Assembly (NCBI GenBank): GCA_047638675.1
Contig: JBLIML010000186.1
Location: forward strand, 1 to 7,979
Length of the DNA stretch: 7,979 nt
Origin: WLWS01 sp047638675
GTDB lineage: Bacteria > Pseudomonadota > Gammaproteobacteria > Eutrophobiales > Eutrophobiaceae
Direction: 5' to 3'
Below, piece by piece: positions 1-6,533 of this stretch (position 1 is the stretch's first letter; each line of letters opens with the position of its first letter). The notes beneath the pieces were generated by a model. The model was given only the letters and a program-made list of their open reading frames with translations. It was not told the origin of the DNA and searched no databases. Made by a program: the position numbers and the translations under genes.

Positions 1-32
1 GGAACCAGCACCAGCAGAGTAGCCCGCTTCTC

Positions 33-122
33 GTTCCCACGCTCTGCGTGGGAATGCATAAGTTGCTAAGTGAAGCGCAGAATTTCGAGTGAGGTATGGA
101 TTCCCACGGAGACCGTGGGAAC
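33..122. repeat. Imperfect inverted pair of TTCCCACG...CGTGGGAA palindromic repeats
   Basis: Two palindromic units face each other. The left unit has TTCCCACGC (34-42), loop TCT and GCGTGGGAA (46-54). The right unit has TTCCCACGG (101-109), loop AGA and CCGTGGGAA (113-121). Each is a perfect 9-bp stem with a 3-base loop. The segment 33-60 is the reverse complement of 95-122 at 25 of 28 positions, so the pair forms a larger inverted repeat around a 34-bp spacer. The three mismatches include two that mirror each other inside the right-hand stem, so pairing there is kept. The first ten bases of the window equal 118-127, which suggests another unit lies just outside the left edge. This organisation resembles REP/REPIN-type extragenic palindromic elements; no transposase is visible. 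Confidence 0.85.
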
Positions 123-147
123 CAGCAGGTGCCCTGTGCGTGCCGTA

Positions 148-163
148 GTCGATGGAATTCGAC
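148..163. promoter_or_regulatory. Small dyad GTCGA-N6-TCGAC upstream of the AOR-like gene
   Basis: A perfect 5-bp inverted repeat with a 6-base centre, GTCGA (148-152) and TCGAC (159-163), lies about 75 bp before the GTG start. It overlaps a possible -35 box, TCGACA (159-164, five of six matches to TTGACA). The matching -10 candidate at 182-187 (TAGGCT, 17-bp spacing) is poor. The site could be an operator, or chance; the promoter reading is weak. Confidence 0.22.
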
Positions 164-224
164 AAATTCACGAATGTGGTTTAGGCTTAAACTAAATTGC
201 ACAGATGTGCATACCAATGCTTTG

Positions 225-231
225 TAAGGAG
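225..231 (+). promoter_or_regulatory. Strong ribosome binding site that sets the AOR start at GTG 239
   Basis: TAAGGAG ends 7 bases before GTG at 239, a near-ideal Shine-Dalgarno arrangement. The reading frame is also open back to a TTG at 197, but that codon has no purine-rich site before it. The 14 extra residues it would add do not look like the N terminus of aldehyde oxidoreductases, whereas the protein from 239 begins with the family's usual short lead into the IIRVN strand. Confidence 0.85.
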
Positions 232-238
232 ATTCAAC

Positions 239-1984
239 GTGAGCAATGTTTGGGACAATGACAAAATAATTCGAGTCAATATGAGTGATCTGTCGATCAC
301 AATTGAAGACTATCCCCTTGAATGGAAATATTTAGGTGGGAGGGCGCTGTCGGCGAGAATATTGTTGAATGAATGTGATCCTGAATGTGATCCACTGGGT
401 CCGGATAATATTCTTGTACTTGCGCCGGGCATTTTATCTGGCACATCGGCGCCGACATCCGGGCGTTTGTCCGTTGGTTGCAAAAGTCCACTAACAGGCG
501 GCATAAAAGAAGCCAATACTGGAGGCGAGGCAGGACAGGATCTTATGAAGTTGGGATATCGCGCTATTCTTGTCACCGGTCAACCAAAGGACATGACTAA
601 ACGTTGGGGACTGGAAGTCAGCGCCGAAGGTGTCAATCTTGTCGAGGCAGATGAGTATAAGGGCATGTGGAATTATGCTGCTTGCGAAAAGTTACTTGCC
701 AATTATCCGAAATCGGCGTCAGCGATATCTATAGGACCCGCCGGAGAAATGATGCTCAGTGCCGCATCGGTGGCGACAACTGACAGAAGTAAAAGTCGAC
801 GACCCGCCCGTCATGCTGCAAGAGGCGGTGTGGGTGCCGTGATGGGATCTAAATGTTTGAAATGGGTAATGGTAGATCCGGGTAAGAATAAAGTAAGGCA
901 GCCAGCCGACATCAAGGCCTTTGCTAATTTTAACAAAACCTTTAGTAAGGAATATTTGTCAGACGGGCGACATGAAATTTTTAAAGGTGGTACCAGTACC
1001 GGTGTGCCTATGGCGAATATGCTGCATACCTTTCCCTACAAAAATCGAACTGAAGGACGTAATCCTGAAGTGGATTCCCTCGATGGTGCCCGTATACATG
1101 AAACGTTTGAGGAGCGTGGTGGGGGTATGCACAATTGCATGACGGGTTGCATCGTACGTTGCTCAAACATCGTGCATGACAAAGATGGAAAATATGTTAC
1201 CTCCGCACTGGAATTTGAAACACTGACTTTACTGGGGTCCTGTTGTGCCATCAATAATTGGGAAGATGTCGCCGATCTGGATCGCTTATGTGATGAGTTA
1301 GGATTGGACACCATAGAGACCGGTGCTGCTATCGCTGTATATATGGATTCAGATGGCATGAAGTACGGGGATGCCGAAGGTGCAAAGAATTTGCTGCGCA
1401 ATGATATCGCCAATGGAAGTGAACTGGGACGATTACTGGGCAATGGTGCTTTATCAATTGGTACGCACAGAAAGCACCATCGCATACCGGTAGCAAAAGG
1501 ACAGGCCCTGCCAGCCTGGGATCCAAGACCATTAAAGGCAGCAGGTGTGACTTATGCCACCAGCGCCATGGGCGCGGATCACACCGCAGGACTTGTTATT
1601 GATCCCGAGCTATCCGGAGAGGATGCCGTACGGGCTTCTCAGGAATCTCAAATTATTAATGCTGTTTGTGATGCTTCCGGTTTTTGTCAGTTCCTGCAGC
1701 CCACACTGGATGAGATCCGTGGAAGCTACGGTTTATTTTATGGAGAAGAGGTGACGCGGGAAAAAATTGTCGATCTGGGATGGCAATGTCTGGAGGATGA
1801 GTGGGAATTCAATCGTCGTGCCGGATTTACGGATGATGACGATGATATCGCCGCCTGTTTGCGCGAAGAAGGTATTGGTCCGGATCATTCGCTTACTTTC
1901 AATATAGAAAAAGAAATCACCGCAAAGGCCAAAATCAGATACCCCAATAGTGATGCCCTTTTTGGTAAAGGTGCGGCAGCCTGA
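239..1984 (+). CDS. Aldehyde:ferredoxin oxidoreductase family protein (tungsten/molybdenum bis-pterin enzyme)
   Basis: Starting at GTG 239 this is a 581-residue protein, close to the roughly 600 residues usual for the family. These cytoplasmic enzymes oxidise aldehydes to carboxylic acids using a tungsten or molybdenum bis-pterin cofactor and one 4Fe-4S cluster. Visible family marks are the N-terminal IIRVNMSD and YLGGRALSARIL segments (about residues 10-42), the glycine-rich ARGGVGAVMGSK (194-205), a cluster-binding Cys group C300-x3-C304-x3-C308, and the paired pterin-binding motifs DELGLD (352-357) and DASGFC (478-483). The last Cys is the expected fourth cluster ligand. The three-residue spacing between the first two cysteines differs from the C-x2-C-x3-C of the Pyrococcus enzyme and seems to mark a subfamily. 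No small ferredoxin-like partner gene is in the window. It is probably co-transcribed with the next gene, 29 bp downstream. The substrate cannot be read from sequence. Confidence 0.94.
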   Translation: MSNVWDNDKIIRVNMSDLSITIEDYPLEWKYLGGRALSARILLNECDPECDPLGPDNILVLAPGILSGTSAPTSGRLSVGCKSPLTGGIKEANTGGEAGQDLMKLGYRAILVTGQPKDMTKRWGLEVSAEGVNLVEADEYKGMWNYAACEKLLANYPKSASAISIGPAGEMMLSAASVATTDRSKSRRPARHAARGGVGAVMGSKCLKWVMVDPGKNKVRQPADIKAFANFNKTFSKEYLSDGRHEIFKGGTSTGVPMANMLHTFPYKNRTEGRNPEVDSLDGARIHETFEERGGGMHNCMTGCIVRCSNIVHDKDGKYVTSALEFETLTLLGSCCAINNWEDVADLDRLCDELGLDTIETGAAIAVYMDSDGMKYGDAEGAKNLLRNDIANGSELGRLLGNGALSIGTHRKHHRIPVAKGQALPAWDPRPLKAAGVTYATSAMGADHTAGLVIDPELSGEDAVRASQESQIINAVCDASGFCQFLQPTLDEIRGSYGLFYGEEVTREKIVDLGWQCLEDEWEFNRRAGFTDDDDDIAACLREEGIGPDHSLTFNIEKEITAKAKIRYPNSDALFGKGAAA

Positions 1985-1989
1985 GTCAC

Positions 1990-2007
1990 GAGAATGAAAA
2001 TATTCTC
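1990..2007 (+). other. Short hairpin between the AOR-like and class V genes
   Basis: GAGAAT (1990-1995) and ATTCTC (2002-2007) form a 6-bp stem with a 6-base loop, five bases after the AOR stop codon and ending 6 bases before ATG 2014. No T-run follows, so it is not a typical intrinsic terminator. It covers the space where the ribosome binding site of the next gene should be and could affect its translation. The stem is short and AT-rich, so chance is quite possible. Confidence 0.25.
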
Positions 2008-2013
2008 TGAGCT

Positions 2014-3264
2014 ATGACTAGCAAGGCTTCAAACAAGCTGGATGTGGACTATGTTAGAACGTGTTTCCCAACATTTTCTGAACCCTTAGCTGCAAAAACC
2101 GCTTTTTTTGATAATGCCGGTGGCAGTTACGTGCTCGGCAGTGTGCTTGATAAATTAGTTCATTTCTATCGCGTCAATAAAGTCCAACCTTATGGTGCCA
2201 GTGAAATTGCTCATCATGCTGGCGAACAAATGGACGCGGGTCGAAAGACGATCGTTGATTTGCTTGGTATGCCAGCTGGCACCATCACCCTGGGCCCTTC
2301 TACTACACAAAATATTAATACCCTCGCGCTGGCTTGTACTGCCATTGTGGATGAGAATAGTGAAGTGATCGTGACGGAGCAAGATCATGAGTCTAATATT
2401 GGCGCATGGGAAAGGCTATGCGAACGAAGCAGTGCGACTTTGCGCATCTGGGAAGTTGACCCACAAAGCGGTGAGCTGGATGTAGCCGATTTTCAAGCTA
2501 TGCTGAATCCCGCAGTTAAGATCGTCTGCATGACCCATAGTTCAAATATTCTGGGCTCAATAAATCCGATTGAAGAAGTAATCGAGTTATGCCGGGAAAA
2601 TGGCTCGCGTATTTTGCTCGATGGTGTGTCTTATGTGCCCCATCAATGGCCGAACCTTTCCATTTTCCAGCCTGACGCTTATTGCTTTAGTACCTACAAA
2701 ACTTATGCAACGCATCTTGGAGTGATGTATGTTGCCGATGATTTTGTACAGGAACTTGATCCACAATGTCATTATTTTAATACTGAATTTGCAGGAAAAC
2801 GTTTTGACGCTGCAGGTCCAGATCATGCCGCTATCGCCGCACTCGCCGGTCTCAGAGAGTACTTTGAACAAAGTCACTATCACCATTTTGGCAAATCACG
2901 GGTATCCTTAAAGAAAAAAGTCAATCAGTTGTCAGGGCTTATGCACAAGCATGAAACGGAGCTGTGTGAATTACTGTTGAGTGGACTGGAAGATTTGCCG
3001 ATCCGCATTATTGGCAAGAAAACAATCAAGTGGCGTGAAGCAAATATAGCACTTGTGTCTGAAAAACATACGCCGAAACAACTTAACGAAGCGCTGGCAA
3101 AAAAGGATATTGCTGCAAGTCATGGTCATTTCTATGCGAAACGTTTACTGGACAAGCTAGGTTTGATAGAGGCACATGGCGGTGTGTTACGTATTAGTCT
3201 TGCCCATTACAACACCAGGGAAGAGGTGATGCGGCTTGTGGAAACCTTGCAAGATTTGTATTAA
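2014..3264 (+). CDS. Cysteine desulfurase-like PLP enzyme (class V aminotransferase fold) lacking an evident catalytic Cys
   Basis: The product is 416 residues, near the length of SufS/CsdA-type proteins. PLP-site features are clear: FDNAGGS near the N terminus (32-38), GPSTTQN (94-100), DHESN with the PLP-stacking H125, LLDGVSYVPH with D203 and H210, and the Schiff-base lysine K229 in STYKTYATHLG. The C-terminal GGVLRISLAHYNT (389-401) is typical of the VC1184-like desulfurase relatives. In SufS-type enzymes a nucleophilic Cys sits in a loop before this last motif. Here the matching stretch, AASHGHFYAKRLLDKLG (367-383), has no Cys, so sulfur transfer from cysteine is doubtful. A different PLP reaction (lyase, epimerase or transaminase type) is an inference. 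The ribosome binding site before ATG 2014 is weak. The gene follows the AOR-like gene closely and may be translated from the same mRNA. Confidence 0.9.
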   Translation: MTSKASNKLDVDYVRTCFPTFSEPLAAKTAFFDNAGGSYVLGSVLDKLVHFYRVNKVQPYGASEIAHHAGEQMDAGRKTIVDLLGMPAGTITLGPSTTQNINTLALACTAIVDENSEVIVTEQDHESNIGAWERLCERSSATLRIWEVDPQSGELDVADFQAMLNPAVKIVCMTHSSNILGSINPIEEVIELCRENGSRILLDGVSYVPHQWPNLSIFQPDAYCFSTYKTYATHLGVMYVADDFVQELDPQCHYFNTEFAGKRFDAAGPDHAAIAALAGLREYFEQSHYHHFGKSRVSLKKKVNQLSGLMHKHETELCELLLSGLEDLPIRIIGKKTIKWREANIALVSEKHTPKQLNEALAKKDIAASHGHFYAKRLLDKLGLIEAHGGVLRISLAHYNTREEVMRLVETLQDLY

Positions 3265-3292
3265 ACAAGACTCACCAGCACAGCAATACTAG

Positions 3293-3313
3293 TTCCCATG
3301 TTTGGTGTGGGAA
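3293..3313. repeat. Decayed solitary copy of the palindromic repeat in a convergent gap
   Basis: This 21-base element keeps both outer arms, TTCCCA (3293-3298) and TGGGAA (3308-3313), and has the same length as the unit at 34-54. It differs at five central positions, four of them C to T on the plus strand. In plus-strand RNA the changed positions can still pair as G-U, giving a 9-bp stem with a 3-base loop; in the minus-strand RNA they would be A-C mismatches. It lies 28 bp after the class V gene stop and 35 bp from the stop of the opposing lipoprotein gene. No T-run follows on either strand, so it is not a standard terminator, though it might protect mRNA 3' ends. Confidence 0.65.
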
Positions 3314-3348
3314 GGAATACGGCAATGGCAATTACCATTAGAATCTGA

Positions 3349-4050
3349 TTATTTAGTTCGGTAAAAATTTTTCAGAGATTTTGTGAAATTTCCTTCCGGA
3401 TATTGAAGTATATTTGTTTTCTCTGTTTGCACTTCTTTGACGAGACCTACGCCGGAGGCGTACCAACGGGTATTTAGCAAAGTGATAGTCATTGTTTCCT
3501 GGTAAGCGTATTTTCCTTCCTGGATAAGTTTTTCACCTGCAGATTCGATGCGGATACAATTTATGAATTTGCCAGCTGCAACACGAACAGTATCGTTTAC
3601 GGATTGAATTTTTACGGTAACAGGAATGGATTCAATCACATCTTTAGCCTGAGGGTCGAAACTTTTCAATGAACTTGTTATAAAAAAATCCTGCCATTGC
3701 GTACCCACAGTTAATGGGTAATCAAAAATTGTAGTAGTAATGTCGTTGTCCTTAATGATGGTCTTATCAGATAAAATTCTGTATTTAAGACGAATACCGT
3801 TTTCTGTGTGCAGGTAGATAGATTCGGTTCCCGTTGCAGAGGTGCGTATATATGTTTTTTCCTCGCCCGTATCTCGCTGGCCAAGGTTATGTATAAGTTC
3901 CCTCTGTCTGGAAACTCCAATAACAGTATGTTTTTTTATTTCGTATAGCCAAACAAGTCCTGCTTCCAGGGGGTAAAAACTAGACTCGTTTTTTGCACAG
4001 GAAATAATGCATAACAAAACGGGGAACACCATTAAATATCGCATCGGCAT
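3349..4050 (-). CDS. Predicted lipoprotein of unknown function
   Basis: The product is 233 residues. The N terminus has a short hydrophobic signal (MRYLMVFPVLL) ending in a lipobox, IISC, with C18 as the predicted lipidated residue. The residue after it is Ala, which in Gram-negative cells would favour outer-membrane sorting. The rest has no transmembrane segments and reads as a beta-rich periplasmic domain. Recognisable segments are YPLEAGLVWLYE (26-37), VAAGKFINCIRIES (157-170) and RWYASGVGLVKE (195-206). This pattern of AGxFxxC followed by a YxxGVGLVK block recurs in uncharacterised secreted bacterial proteins. The start could be ATG 4050 or the in-frame ATG at 4044; neither has a strong ribosome binding site. 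The gene converges on the class V gene and diverges from the VOC operon, so it is its own unit. Function is not known. Confidence 0.75.
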   Translation of the reverse strand: MPMRYLMVFPVLLCIISCAKNESSFYPLEAGLVWLYEIKKHTVIGVSRQRELIHNLGQRDTGEEKTYIRTSATGTESIYLHTENGIRLKYRILSDKTIIKDNDITTTIFDYPLTVGTQWQDFFITSSLKSFDPQAKDVIESIPVTVKIQSVNDTVRVAAGKFINCIRIESAGEKLIQEGKYAYQETMTITLLNTRWYASGVGLVKEVQTEKTNILQYPEGNFTKSLKNFYRTK

Positions 4051-4283
4051 TAATAAAGATCACTAGCAATTCTTATTGTATTGAAATAAAACACATTTAA
4101 TTATTTTCTTCGTTCTGAAATAATAACCTGAATAACTTGAGATTATTGGAAAATTCAGTGAGACTCAGTTTTAACTCTAGTTTCAGCATCCGACTTTTTC
4201 TGAATGATTATTAATGCGCCTGATCAGTCGACATGTGATTGGGTAATAATAAGAATTGAAAACAAGCATCAGGTAAGAAAGTT
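4051..4283. promoter_or_regulatory. AT-rich divergent intergenic region with weak promoter candidates
   Basis: This 233-bp gap must hold promoters for the minus-strand lipoprotein and the plus-strand VOC operon. For the lipoprotein, a -10-like TACAAT reads on the minus strand at 4080-4075, without a good -35. For the operon, AATAAT at 4245-4250 matches five of six -10 positions and lies about 34 bp before the ATG, again without a good -35. Two similar 9-10-base direct repeats, ACTCAGTTT (4163-4171) and ACTCTAGTTT (4174-4183), are 11 bp apart, about one helical turn, and could be a regulator site. TGAAATAA also occurs twice (4082-4089 and 4116-4123), which in such AT-rich DNA means little. I see no gene here. 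Confidence 0.3.
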
Positions 4284-4826
4284 ATGTCCAATTCCGTGTC
4301 ATTAAAATTCAGTCATTTTGGTATCTTTGTTGTAAATCTTGCCGTGATGAAGAATTTTTACACCGATGTGCTTGGATATTATATAACCGATGAAGGCTTG
4401 TTTCCTGACGGCCAGTCACTTGTATTTCTAAGTCGGGACCCCGATGAGCACCATCAAATTATTCTTGTGGATGGTCGTCCTGATGCATCTGGTTTTAATC
4501 CGATAAATCAGATTTCGTTTTTTGTTAAAGACCTTGAAGAATTACAGTCTTTCTATTTAGTGGTAAAAGCGGCAGAGGTGAATGATTTACAGCCCATCAC
4601 TCACGGCAATGCCTGGTCTGTGTATTTTCGAGATCCGGAAGGGAATCGTATCGAAGTTTATACACATACTCCCTGGTACGTTAGCCAACCTTTGCGCGAA
4701 GCGATTGATCTGGAGCGCAGTATTCTGCAAATACAGGTTGAAACTGAGACGCTTTGTCGTTCCTTACCTGGCTTTCAATCGCGGACTGCATGGCAGGCTT
4801 CGATGAAAACACTAATGAATAAGTAA
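4284..4826 (+). CDS. VOC superfamily protein (extradiol dioxygenase/glyoxalase-like)
   Basis: The product is 180 residues and carries one vicinal oxygen chelate domain made of two beta-alpha-beta-beta-beta modules. Module one starts at SHFGIFVVNLAVMKNFYTDV (10-29, first metal-ligand position H11) and includes DEHHQIILV (54-62). Module two starts at INQISFFVKDLEEL (74-87) and ends with RDPEGNRIEVYTHTPWYV (116-133, ligand E124). The C-terminal TPWYVSQPLREAIDL resembles single-domain catechol dioxygenase-like proteins. Where these usually have His at the start of module two, this protein has Q76; Gln can serve as a ligand in some VOC enzymes such as human glyoxalase I, so activity is not excluded. 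An AGGTAAG stretch (4271-4277) precedes the ATG. It is the first gene of the operon, and its stop is 9 bp before the flavin monooxygenase start. Ring cleavage is the attractive role from context, but isomerase or binding roles remain open. Confidence 0.92.
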   Translation: MSNSVSLKFSHFGIFVVNLAVMKNFYTDVLGYYITDEGLFPDGQSLVFLSRDPDEHHQIILVDGRPDASGFNPINQISFFVKDLEELQSFYLVVKAAEVNDLQPITHGNAWSVYFRDPEGNRIEVYTHTPWYVSQPLREAIDLERSILQIQVETETLCRSLPGFQSRTAWQASMKTLMNK

Positions 4827-4835
4827 GGGTGCCTG

Positions 4836-6533
4836 ATGTCACAATCTGTTCAAAAAAGAAAATCTCTTTACTTTAAATATCCTGAATATGCATTTATTCG
4901 GCCAGCGGAGCTGGATGGTCATAGGCAACGACACCCGGTAATCATCATTGGTGCGGGCCCCGTTGGCGTCACGGCAGCCCTGGAGTTAGCGCGTCATGGG
5001 ATCAATTCAATCGTACTGGATGATAAATCCACCGTGAGCGAAGGCAGCAAGGCAATTTGTATCGCCAGACACAGTATGGAATGTTTACAACAAATTGGTC
5101 TGGCTGAAAAATTTGAACACAAAGCTTTGCCCTGGACCCATGGCACTTCCTATTACCACGACAAAGAAGTTTATCGTCTTGAAATGCCGCACTCGGATGC
5201 AGAACGTTTTTACCCCATGTATAACCTGCAGCAACCTTATATCGAGCAATACCTTGTTGATGAGGCTATGGCTAACCCTTTGATTGATTTACGTTGGCAA
5301 AATCGAGTGACCGACCTTCGTCAGGATGAAAACTCGGTGGACATTAACGTTCAAACACCTGAGGGCGATTATGTCATTCGTAGTGATTTTGCACTTGCCG
5401 CAGATGGTGCTCGCAGTGTCGCACGGCACAAGCTCGGTTTGAAATTGCATGGTGATACCTATGAAGGGCGTTATGTGATTGCCGACATTCAAATGAAATC
5501 TGATTATCCCACTGAACGACGAGCGTTTTTTGATTCGCTTTCCAATCCGGGTTTAACGATTCTTATCCATAAACAACCGGAAAACATTTGGCGAATAGAT
5601 TATCAAATCGATGAGAACATGGATGCTGACGAAGAAACCAGGGAGGAGAACATTCGAGCAAGAATCATTTCCATACTGGATATGATAGGTGAAACGGCGG
5701 AATGGAAGCTGGAGTGGTGGAGTATATATAAAGCGTACACACTAGCTCTGGATGACTATCGTCATAAAAAGATCCTGTTTCTTGGTGATGCAGCACATCT
5801 TGTACCTATATTTGGAGTACGAGGACTCAATTCCGGCATTGCTGATGCAATGAATGCGGCCTGGAAACTGGCCTATGTCATTCATGGCTGGGCAGATGAA
5901 AAACTACTAGACAGCTATAGCCCGGAGCGACGCGGTGCGACGCTCGATGTTTTCGAGAATGCGAGTAAAAGCACAAAATTCATGACGCCGCCCAGTAGAG
6001 GTCATCAATTAATGCGTGATGCCGCTTTGTCGCTGGCAATTAGTCATGACTTCACACGACCCTTAATCAACCCAAGACAATCGCAGCCCTATACCTATAT
6101 CGATAGTGCGCTCTCATCCTACCGACATAGAGACGCTGAATTCACTGGAGGACCTGGTGCGGGAGCCCCAATTTTTAGTCAAGGGGTTGGCGACACAAAC
6201 TATCTATTGGATTATATTGGTCAAGGTTTTAGCGGTCTATATTTTACCAACACGGCTGATATTCCTGCTGAGGTTTTGAAGTTGTCCGACACCTTAAGTG
6301 TGGGTGAAGAAAAATTTACTTTGATTGTCATCAGTCAAATTCAATTTGAAAGTCGATCATTCATGCTTATTTATGATGAGCATGGTGAAATATTTTCGAA
6401 TTACGATGCTGTAAATGGATCATTTTATTTAATCAGACCAGATCGGCATGTACTGGCACGATGGAAACACATTAATACGGACGAAGTTATGCAGGCATTT
6501 ACACGTTGTTTACGAGGGGGAGAGAGTGAGTAA
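4836..6533 (+). CDS. Class A FAD-dependent aromatic monooxygenase (MhpA/phenol hydroxylase-like)
   Basis: The product is 565 residues, similar to MhpA-type 3-(3-hydroxyphenyl)propionate hydroxylases. These soluble enzymes use NAD(P)H, FAD and O2 to add a hydroxyl group to a phenolic ring. The three hallmark motifs are present: GAGPVG of the FAD-binding Rossmann fold (39-44), DGARS of the DG motif (190-194), and GDAAHLVPIFGVRGLNSGI of the GD motif (317-335). A thioredoxin-like C-terminal domain of the phenol hydroxylase group ends in FYLIRPDRHVLARW (530-543). A 33-residue lead precedes the FAD motif. The ribosome binding site AAGGG (4825-4829) overlaps the VOC stop codon, so the two genes are probably translationally coupled. 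The 3' end overlaps the next gene by 8 bp. The true substrate is not deducible; phenols, hydroxylated phenylalkanoates or aromatic amines would fit the family. Confidence 0.94.
   Translation: MSQSVQKRKSLYFKYPEYAFIRPAELDGHRQRHPVIIIGAGPVGVTAALELARHGINSIVLDDKSTVSEGSKAICIARHSMECLQQIGLAEKFEHKALPWTHGTSYYHDKEVYRLEMPHSDAERFYPMYNLQQPYIEQYLVDEAMANPLIDLRWQNRVTDLRQDENSVDINVQTPEGDYVIRSDFALAADGARSVARHKLGLKLHGDTYEGRYVIADIQMKSDYPTERRAFFDSLSNPGLTILIHKQPENIWRIDYQIDENMDADEETREENIRARIISILDMIGETAEWKLEWWSIYKAYTLALDDYRHKKILFLGDAAHLVPIFGVRGLNSGIADAMNAAWKLAYVIHGWADEKLLDSYSPERRGATLDVFENASKSTKFMTPPSRGHQLMRDAALSLAISHDFTRPLINPRQSQPYTYIDSALSSYRHRDAEFTGGPGAGAPIFSQGVGDTNYLLDYIGQGFSGLYFTNTADIPAEVLKLSDTLSVGEEKFTLIVISQIQFESRSFMLIYDEHGEIFSNYDAVNGSFYLIRPDRHVLARWKHINTDEVMQAFTRCLRGGESE

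Noticed and set aside
33..122. CRISPR array
   Set aside because: There are only two full units, they are inverted rather than direct repeats, and there are no regular unique spacers or cas genes.
197..238. TTG at 197 as the start of the AOR-like protein
   Set aside because: It has no ribosome binding site and adds 14 residues unlike the family N terminus; GTG 239 has TAAGGAG at 7-base spacing.
1036..1485. 149-codon open frame on the minus strand
   Set aside because: It lies wholly inside the AOR-like gene, opposite its strongly conserved motifs, and its translation shows no recognisable domain.
2014..3264. Naming the class V protein as SufS/IscS for iron-sulfur cluster supply
   Set aside because: The region where the nucleophilic Cys should lie has none, and no suf or isc partner genes are present.
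3324..3339. AATGG-N6-CCATT hairpin as a terminator between the convergent genes
   Set aside because: The 5-bp AT-rich stem is weak and no T-run follows on either strand.
6448..6525. ATG 6448 as the start of the small DUF2783-like gene
   Set aside because: It would overlap the monooxygenase by 86 bp and the added residues (CRHLHVVYEG type) are an out-of-frame reading of the conserved monooxygenase C terminus; GTG 6526 follows a purine-rich site.
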